Assembly (NCBI GenBank): GCA_002431545.1
Contig: DJFY01000080.1
Location: 2,114 to 14,154, forward strand
Direction: 5' to 3'
DNA length: 12,041 bases
From: Cellvibrionales bacterium UBA5860
GTDB taxonomy: Bacteria > Pseudomonadota > Gammaproteobacteria > Pseudomonadales > Porticoccaceae
The stretch's first letter is position 1, and every line of letters begins with the position of its first letter. Of the stretch, positions 6,727-12,041 are shown one piece after another. Made by a program: the position numbers and the translations under genes. The notes beneath the pieces were generated by a model. The model saw only the letters and a list, made by a program, of their open reading frames with translations. It was not told the DNA's origin and made no database searches.

Positions 6727-8042
6727 AATTCGTATTTAAATTGCACCCGGGCTTCCCAGGAAAGATTGTCCTGTTCTGGATGGAAATCGCCGGATTCAAA
6801 AAACTCGGCACGCGCCATCACCGAGAAACGGCTGGTGAACCGGTGATTGAGAATCGCGATCAAGAGATTGCCGCGATGATCGCCTCCACCTAAACCTTTT
6901 TCCGGAGCATAGACTGGCCCGATACTCATTTCAAAACGGGTTCTATCGCCCGGTCGCAGGCGCAAGCCCAGCCTCGACCAGTTGATGTTGGTCCAGTCGC
7001 CGATCCGGGGAATAAACTGCCACACGAGAAAGTAGGAGTACTGGGGCCAACGCGCCCACAAGCCATGCCAGTTTTCCTCGGTGCTTGTTGCTGGATCGTC
7101 CCCGGATAAATAGTAATTGGCAAAAAATACTTCGGGTTGCCACGCCTTGTCGGGCCATTGGTAGTTCATGGAAAAATCGCTAAGCCAGGCTCGCACGTCG
7201 CCACCACCCCGGCGGTGCCCACCCTGTCTGGCGAGTTCCCAGTAGCTTGAAAATTGCTCGGTCCACTGCAGCGGCCAGATAAAACCCAGCGTATGCAGGT
7301 ACACGTCGCTCTGACCAAAACGCGGCCGCTCGTGTTTGAACATATAGTAAATGTCTGAGGGCAGTCCTGCGGTGGCAGATTTGTCGTTACTCGTCAGATA
7401 GGCGACAACTCCCCGCTCGTCGCTTTCCAGAAAGCCTATTTTCTTATGCTTATTATTTATCAGGTACTCGTCTTCTTCCGGGGAATAAATACCGATCAAA
7501 TCCAGTTTGTAATGCGCAAATTTGAAACGCCCGCGAATGCCGTTAAAGCCGTAGGAGCGCTCGGCGTCCAGCGGACTGCTTTCGAGGATCTGCAGGCCGC
7601 GACCATAGTGCATGGGAAAGCGGCCTATTTTCAGATCGAGCCGGTCGCTCATTAAATCGGTAAATTCCACCGACAGTTCATGGAAAACAATCTCATCCAG
7701 AAAACGGTAACGATTCGCCGATCTGTTTTTCACGTAGTTGCGAAACTCGGTTTTCAGCCAGCTACGAAAAATTACATCAGGTGTGGGCTGCCAGGATACG
7801 CGCAGTGCCGACACTACGTCGCTATAGGTGGTTTCGGGTAGCTTAAATCCGCCATCGACGGGTAGCTCGTCGAGTGTGACAAGCTTTAACTGGATGTCTC
7901 CGGAAACCTGGAATTGGCTCGCACCTTCCGATGTGTTTTGCGCGCAGACCGTCTTTCCGTAACCAAAGGACAAAAGAAAAACAGATCCGGCAAGCACTTG
8001 ACGCACGCGGCGCCCGCGCCCCGACAGGAATGAACTGATCAT
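6723..8042 (-). CDS. Outer-membrane beta-barrel protein, porin/alginate-export-like
   Basis: A 439-residue protein. Residues 1-34 look like a signal peptide: basic RGRRVRQ, hydrophobic LAGSVFLLSF, and VCA before Gln35. The rest is an alternation of aromatic and charged beta-strand segments with loops, no hydrophobic helices, and only one cysteine (C33, in the signal). It ends VQFKYEF with a terminal Phe, the signal read by the BAM assembly machinery. Strand-like pieces include LDLKIGRFPMHYGRG and RFKFAHYKLDLIGIYSP, which recall the alginate-export (AlgE/AlgK-linked) barrel and related porins. The substrate is unknown. The ATG at 8042 lacks a clear ribosome-binding site. It follows the dioxygenase gene on the same strand after 99 bases, part of it AT-rich, so it may have its own promoter. 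The family call is by resemblance only. Confidence 0.75.
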   Translation of the reverse strand: MISSFLSGRGRRVRQVLAGSVFLLSFGYGKTVCAQNTSEGASQFQVSGDIQLKLVTLDELPVDGGFKLPETTYSDVVSALRVSWQPTPDVIFRSWLKTEFRNYVKNRSANRYRFLDEIVFHELSVEFTDLMSDRLDLKIGRFPMHYGRGLQILESSPLDAERSYGFNGIRGRFKFAHYKLDLIGIYSPEEDEYLINNKHKKIGFLESDERGVVAYLTSNDKSATAGLPSDIYYMFKHERPRFGQSDVYLHTLGFIWPLQWTEQFSSYWELARQGGHRRGGGDVRAWLSDFSMNYQWPDKAWQPEVFFANYYLSGDDPATSTEENWHGLWARWPQYSYFLVWQFIPRIGDWTNINWSRLGLRLRPGDRTRFEMSIGPVYAPEKGLGGGDHRGNLLIAILNHRFTSRFSVMARAEFFESGDFHPEQDNLSWEARVQFKYEF

Positions 8043-8141
8043 GAATAACGTAAGGCACAGCCGCCCGCCTCCCCCGACGCAGACAGCACAATCAGTGCTC
8101 TTGATTTTCCTTATTGTTGTGGCTTTATTTTTAAATGAAAT

Positions 8142-9026
8142 TTATTCTCTTCGAAAAACCGAGGGAACAAATCCCGGATTCAGAGTTTTCAAAGGGTGTG
8201 ACCCCGAGACCTGCCCCATAAAAGGGGGATGCACCGAGTACCCCAATAGCGACTGCACCCGTGGCGACATCTCCCTAACCTGTGCGCGAGGTATGGTCAG
8301 GTAAAAATTCTCGATAGTTCTCAACCACGGCTGGCAATACTGATTGGACAGCGCCCGCCGTACAGTCTGGCTCGAGTTGCGGCCTCCCCTGTGCAGGGTA
8401 TTACTGGAGAACACGACACAGGCACCGGCAGGCATTTCCACCGCTACTGACTTGCCCGCCATACGTTGGACAAAATCAGCATCTGTTTCGCGATCGCCCG
8501 AGCGATAGTCACCAGCGATCTCTTCATCACTCCAGAGGTGACTCCCCGGTATCACCTCGGTACAACCGTTTTTAGCGGTGAAGTCATCGATGGCGATAAC
8601 CGTGGAAAGCGCAACCGTGCGCGGTCGGGCGATGCCATAAAACGCATCGTCGCAATGCCAGGGTTGGGGCGTTTCCCCGGGATGGATACAAATCGCCTGG
8701 CTGGTCGTAAGCAAATAATTAGGTTCGAGGAACCTATCGCAGAGCGCCATGATTCGCCGATCCTCGACGAGGTCCTGAAACAGTTTGCCCTGACTCAATA
8801 TGGCATAAATGCGTTCGGTCTTATCGCCCTCGAAATTATTACGGCCAAAATAGTGGTCTTTTTTTGCGTCGAGGAATTGCCCTATTTGATCGACTTGTTC
8901 GCCGGAAAGAAAACTTTCCAGAACGCAATAACCCTGTTCTCGAATCTCGCGGACAGCGTGCCGAATCTGCGCATCTGATTCGGCATTTGGATATTCCTGT
9001 GTTCGACTGTCGTCATTCCCGGCCAT
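8142..9026 (-). CDS. Phytanoyl-CoA dioxygenase (PhyH) family Fe(II)/2-oxoglutarate oxygenase
   Basis: A 294-residue protein with the PhyH layout. The N-terminal segment IREQGYCVLESFLSGEQVDQ (28-47) is typical. The iron ligands are His124 and Asp126 in PWHCDDAFYG and His212 in NTLHRGGRNSS; Arg223, eleven residues later, fits the 2-oxoglutarate-binding position. Between them lies NGCTEVIPGSHLW, conserved in the family. The C-terminal stretch ends with LGYSVHPPFMGQVSG and HPL. The enzyme should couple oxidation of 2-oxoglutarate to hydroxylation of an organic substrate in the cytoplasm, but family members act on very different molecules (phytanoyl-CoA, ectoine, phosphonates, halogenated carriers), so no substrate is assigned. 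It begins 44 bases after the DUF1145-like gene, and the barrel protein gene follows on the same strand. Confidence 0.9.
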   Translation of the reverse strand: MAGNDDSRTQEYPNAESDAQIRHAVREIREQGYCVLESFLSGEQVDQIGQFLDAKKDHYFGRNNFEGDKTERIYAILSQGKLFQDLVEDRRIMALCDRFLEPNYLLTTSQAICIHPGETPQPWHCDDAFYGIARPRTVALSTVIAIDDFTAKNGCTEVIPGSHLWSDEEIAGDYRSGDRETDADFVQRMAGKSVAVEMPAGACVVFSSNTLHRGGRNSSQTVRRALSNQYCQPWLRTIENFYLTIPRAQVREMSPRVQSLLGYSVHPPFMGQVSGSHPLKTLNPGFVPSVFRRE

Positions 9027-9070
9027 AGCAGACCCGCTGTCAGCTCAGGCCCTCCCTGTGCACCCCCGGT

Positions 9071-9346
9071 CTACGCCTGGTCGGTAGGTTGTTGCCTGAT
9101 AATGGGAAGCCAGTGAAAAAACCCGGCCAGTATCACCATCATGCCATCTTTTGCCGTATCCCGATCGTGCATGCGCAATTTCCCCTGAATCACCACCAAC
9201 TCGCCCAGGTGCGCGAAAAATATCAGAATACCGATCCACAGCAGATTAAAATTCCACGGGCTCTCAAATACCCCAAACAGTGCTAGCAATGGCAATATCC
9301 AGAAACCCACGGTGGCGAACTTACCCACCGATAGAAACATTTGCAT
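9071..9346 (-). CDS. Small inner-membrane protein, DUF1145/YhhL-like
   Basis: A 91-residue protein with about three hydrophobic segments (roughly 10-27, 33-54 and 67-83) and a polar linker KLRMHDRDTAKDG between the last two. The features W31 before the second segment, the HLGELV stretch inside it and the GFFHWLP motif near the end resemble the DUF1145 family (YhhL in E. coli), whose function is unknown. The ATG at 9346 was chosen over an in-frame TTG at 9352, because AAGGGGG (9354-9360) lies eight bases before the ATG. It is first in a minus-strand set with the dioxygenase 44 bases on, so co-transcription is likely. Assignment to DUF1145 is by general resemblance. Confidence 0.72.
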   Translation of the reverse strand: MQMFLSVGKFATVGFWILPLLALFGVFESPWNFNLLWIGILIFFAHLGELVVIQGKLRMHDRDTAKDGMMVILAGFFHWLPIIRQQPTDQA

Positions 9347-9432
9347 GATCAATCCCCCTTAATAACTGAATTTGTTTTCTACTTTTGTGTTCTTTGTTGT
9401 TTAGCGCCTCGTTTGCCTATGTTGGCTTCGGC

Positions 9433-9493
9433 TTTACGCATTGAACGCCGCGTTTTACGCAGCACAGCGTTTCTGAGCCGAACGCCTGAGCCG
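9433..9493. repeat. Short direct repeats in the gap upstream of the DUF1145-like gene
   Basis: The 255-base gap between the DUF1145-like start (9346) and the permease stop (9602) holds no convincing gene. TTTACGCA appears at 9433-9440 and 9454-9461, exactly 21 bases apart (two helical turns), and CTGAGCCG at 9473-9480 and 9486-9493, 13 bases apart. They lie about 85-145 bases upstream of the small membrane protein gene. They could be regulator contacts, but eight-base repeats also arise by chance. Confidence 0.25.
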
Positions 9494-9601
9494 AGATACT
9501 CCAACGCGATCAATTATTGTTTGCTCGCAACTGAGTGTAGCAAGCTGTAGGGGATGACTACAAACGTCGCGAATGACCCTGGAGTTTCCCGCCTTCGAGG
9601 A

Positions 9602-10306
9602 TTATTCCTCGCGGAATTCGTGCGCTTGTTCCCGCCACAGGAAAAGAATCACCGACAGGCCAGCAGCCGCGAACAGCATACACATCACCATGATTTGATA
9701 GCGCGCCGCTACCAGTGGCGAGACACCTGCGAGAATCTGCCCGGTCATCATCCCCGGGAGAGAGACGAGGCCGACCGCCAACAGGGAATTGATCACCGGA
9801 ATCAGGGCCGCATGGCTCGCCTTGTTGCGTGCCGCCACATACGACTCGCCCCGGGACAGTTCCGCATACAGGCGCTCGGCTGCAAGACTGACAGCGTTCA
9901 TAGAGGCCGCGAAAATCATACCCGCCAACGGCACCATGTAACGCGGGTCATACCAGGGATTCAGCGTTAAGACACCAACGGTAATCAATACCAGGACGCA
10001 GCCACCACCAAGGGCGATAGAGATCAGCGCCCCGACATAGAGCCCCCCACGCCGCTCAGGCACACTACCCAGGGCGATCCAGCTCGAGGCCGTAATCATC
10101 ACGGCCAGTACCACTAGTACCACCCAGCTCTGCTCGGTCCCAAAAATAAAAGTCAGGACATAACCGACCAGCAAAAGCTGACCGAGCATCCGTGTCAGCG
10201 CGTAGAACGCACTTGTCGCCGGCAGCGACCAGCGTCTTAGCACCGCAATCACGATAAAAACCGGCAGGAATGCCAACGCCAGTCTACCCAGGGAAATACT
10301 GTCCAC
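9602..10306 (-). CDS. FetB/YbbM (UPF0014) family ABC transporter permease
   Basis: A 234-residue, very hydrophobic protein with about seven membrane segments (near 6-23, 40-57, 60-79, 88-113, 122-142, 168-188 and 203-223). The block GLVSLPGMMTGQILAGVSPL (179-198) followed by VAARYQIMV is the signature of the FetB/YbbM family, together with PLAGMIFAASMNAVSLAAERL (126-146) and AALIPVINS. E. coli FetAB exports iron and protects against peroxide stress. The start is taken as GTG at 10306, 24 bases after an in-frame TAA; no ATG lies nearby and the ribosome-binding site is weak. The FetA-type ATPase partner is not next to it: upstream is the oxidoreductase gene (76-base gap) and downstream a gene-free stretch. 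An iron-export role is by homology; the cargo is unproven. Confidence 0.88.
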   Translation of the reverse strand: MDSISLGRLALAFLPVFIVIAVLRRWSLPATSAFYALTRMLGQLLLVGYVLTFIFGTEQSWVVLVVLAVMITASSWIALGSVPERRGGLYVGALISIALGGGCVLVLITVGVLTLNPWYDPRYMVPLAGMIFAASMNAVSLAAERLYAELSRGESYVAARNKASHAALIPVINSLLAVGLVSLPGMMTGQILAGVSPLVAARYQIMVMCMLFAAAGLSVILFLWREQAHEFREE

Positions 10307-10382
10307 AGGCTCAGTCGTGATTAGGGTCTGTTAAGCGGCCAGGCCCGCACCCGATTCGCACACCGGCGCGTCAATCGGAGGG

Positions 10383-12041
10383 TCACTCTTGGCATGTGGT
10401 TTCCGGCTCGTGCACATTGACCACCGGGAGCACTCGATTCTCGTAACGTGCCAGCAACTGCTCTGCTCTCCGCTGCACGGCCGTGAGGTTAGCCGCCTTG
10501 ACATGGCCGAAACCGCGAATAAACGCGGGCAGCCCGGCGATTTCCACCGCCAGTTCAATTTTTTCTGAATTCAGGGTGGACAACAGATGCTCTATCCTGT
10601 CCTCATATTCAACGATTAACGCCCGCTCCATCTTGCGCTCCTGGCTTTTACCGAAAGGATCGAGGACCCGGCCACGCAGAAATTTAAACCGCGCGAGGAG
10701 TTTAAACAAAGGCAAAATCCACGGCCCGAACTCCCGCTTGATCAATTGGCCCGAATCCGGATCTCGCTTTGCCAGCAGGGGTGGCGCCAGATGAAAGCGC
10801 AGTCGTAGATCGCCGTCGAATTGCTCGGCAAGATTGCGCTGGAACGTGCCATCGGTAAACAATCTCGCCACTTCATATTCGTCCTTGTAAGCGAGCAGTT
10901 TGAAATAATTTCTCGCCACGGCTTCAGTCAGCGGCAACGCTTTGTCGCCTGCATCACTGGCGATCTCAGCCTGTTTGACCTGCTCAACCAGTCGGCGGTA
11001 GCGCGCCGCATAAGCGGCGTCCTGATAGGCAACCAATTCTTGCTCGCGAAGCGCTACGATCTCATCCAGAGATTCAGTTTCGCGGGACTTCGGGGCGGCA
11101 TGCAAACCGGCAAGTTCAAGCACGCGCTGCGGATCCGCGGCATAGCGCCGTCCCCAGTCAAAGGCCTGCAGGTTACTTTCAACGGCCACGCCGTTTAACC
11201 GTATGGCCTGCTCCAGGGCCTCGCGTTGCAGTGGCAGGTAGCCGCGCTGCCAGGCGCAACCGAGCAGTAACATGTTACTGGCCAGCGCATCTCCCATCAG
11301 CGCAACACCAAGGGCACTGGCATCCATAAAATGACTTCTGGTGCCCACTCTACGATTAATGGCCTGCTCCATGGCGTGCTCCGGAAAGGGGGCGTCCGGG
11401 TCGCGGGTAAAGTCTGCCGTTGGAGATGCGTGATTGTTGATCACGGCGGCGCACGATGCGGGTTTAAGCCGCGCCAGGGAGTCCTGTCCGGCGGACACCA
11501 CCAGGTCGGCGCCCAGCAACAAATCGGCACCTGCCGCCGCGACCCTCGGTTCGTGTAAATCGTCCTGGCGCGGGGCGATCCTCACGTGGCAGGTTACTGC
11601 GCCAAATTTCTGGGCCAGGCCAGTTTGCGTCAATACACTCATGCCCCTGCCTTCGATATGGGCCGCCATACCGACGATAGATCCTACCGTGAGCACACCC
11701 ATGCCGCCGACACCGGTAAGCAGAATATTAAAGGGCGCTTCGAGCCCGACGGGAGCCGGTTCCGGTAACGCGGGAAAATCGACAGCCCCCGTCGCCGGTA
11801 CCGATTTGCGAATGCTGCCACCGTAGACCGAAACAAAGCTCGGGCAAAAGCCCTTTACGCAGGAATAATCCTTGTTGCAGGCGCTTTGATCGATCATGCG
11901 CTTGCGCCCAAAAGCCGTTTCTTTCGGCAATACGGAGAGACAATTCGATTGCACACCGCAATCGCCGCAACCTTCGCAAACGCTTTCATTGATGAATATT
12001 CGCCGATCGGGATCTGCCAGTTCACCGCGCTTGCGGCGGCG
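10383..12041 (-). CDS. Indolepyruvate:ferredoxin oxidoreductase, single-chain type, C-terminal part (cut by window edge)
   Basis: The frame is open to the right edge, giving 552 residues of the C-terminal half of a protein that is usually about 1150 residues; the thiamine-diphosphate part lies outside. Visible residues 22-34 (CEGCGDCGVQSNC) and 55-66 (C55, C61, C66 in CNKDYSCVKGFC) are the cysteine clusters of the ferredoxin-like region. GVGGMGV (110-116) opens the gamma-type domain, followed by TGLAQKFGAVTCHVRIAP (140-157). The last 250 residues, including RLRFHLAPPLLAKRDP and FGPWILPLFKLLARFKFLRG, match the C-terminal domain annotated DUF6537 in these fused enzymes. The enzyme oxidatively decarboxylates aryl 2-oxo acids to acyl-CoA with ferredoxin, in aromatic amino-acid breakdown. 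An internal GTG at 11954 falls within the first cysteine cluster and is not the real start. Confidence 0.93.
   Translation of the reverse strand, partial: RRRKRGELADPDRRIFINESVCEGCGDCGVQSNCLSVLPKETAFGRKRMIDQSACNKDYSCVKGFCPSFVSVYGGSIRKSVPATGAVDFPALPEPAPVGLEAPFNILLTGVGGMGVLTVGSIVGMAAHIEGRGMSVLTQTGLAQKFGAVTCHVRIAPRQDDLHEPRVAAAGADLLLGADLVVSAGQDSLARLKPASCAAVINNHASPTADFTRDPDAPFPEHAMEQAINRRVGTRSHFMDASALGVALMGDALASNMLLLGCAWQRGYLPLQREALEQAIRLNGVAVESNLQAFDWGRRYAADPQRVLELAGLHAAPKSRETESLDEIVALREQELVAYQDAAYAARYRRLVEQVKQAEIASDAGDKALPLTEAVARNYFKLLAYKDEYEVARLFTDGTFQRNLAEQFDGDLRLRFHLAPPLLAKRDPDSGQLIKREFGPWILPLFKLLARFKFLRGRVLDPFGKSQERKMERALIVEYEDRIEHLLSTLNSEKIELAVEIAGLPAFIRGFGHVKAANLTAVQRRAEQLLARYENRVLPVVNVHEPETTCQE

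Noticed and set aside
8041..8304. Plus-strand 87-codon frame with a hydrophobic N-terminal segment and cysteine-rich C-terminus
   Set aside because: It overlaps the conserved C-terminal end of the dioxygenase gene on the other strand, has a Pro-rich start without a ribosome-binding site, and its cysteines come from the antisense of conserved codons.
10331..10558. Minus-strand 75-codon frame overlapping the end of the indolepyruvate oxidoreductase
   Set aside because: It is in another frame of the same strand, has no ribosome-binding site or motif, and overlaps conserved coding sequence.

Overview
The window looks like chromosome of a moderately GC-rich gammaproteobacterium, probably marine or free-living. 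That is inferred from gene types only: a urease operon with separate ureA and ureB, a YgiQ radical SAM protein, a DUF1145-like membrane protein and a one-polypeptide indolepyruvate:ferredoxin oxidoreductase. The window is densely packed, almost every gene belongs to a recognisable family, and all but two genes lie on the minus strand. I see no rRNA, tRNA, CRISPR array, insertion sequence or phage gene.

Left part (1-2531): the start of a urease operon on the minus strand, ureD-ureA-ureB-ureC, with ureC running off the left edge. A 333-base gap with no gene, holding a 20-base alternating purine/pyrimidine tract, separates it from a divergent, unusually short HupE/UreJ-like membrane protein. Its position beside urease suggests a role in nickel supply.

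Centre (2532-6726): a YgiQ-type radical SAM protein lies 20 bases downstream of an AraC-family regulator on the minus strand. The regulator is divergent from a carboxymuconolactone decarboxylase/AhpD-like protein with an intact CxxC redox motif. The 78-base intergenic region and the regulator's first codons hold an inverted repeat built on CGTACGAT, a good operator candidate. A hairpin closes the AhpD-like gene.

Right-centre (6723-9346): three minus-strand genes in transcription order: a small DUF1145-like membrane protein, a phytanoyl-CoA dioxygenase-family Fe(II)/2-oxoglutarate oxygenase with a complete metal-binding triad, and an outer-membrane beta-barrel protein with a signal peptide and C-terminal Phe. 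They may form a small uptake-and-oxidation unit, but the substrate cannot be read from the sequence.

Right end (9602-12041): a FetB/YbbM-like ABC permease with no ATPase gene beside it, downstream of the C-terminal half of a large indolepyruvate:ferredoxin oxidoreductase whose start lies beyond the right edge.

I found no convincing undescribed system. The best leads are the AraC/AhpD-like/YgiQ unit with its operator, the trimmed UreJ-like protein next to urease, and the dioxygenase/barrel pair.
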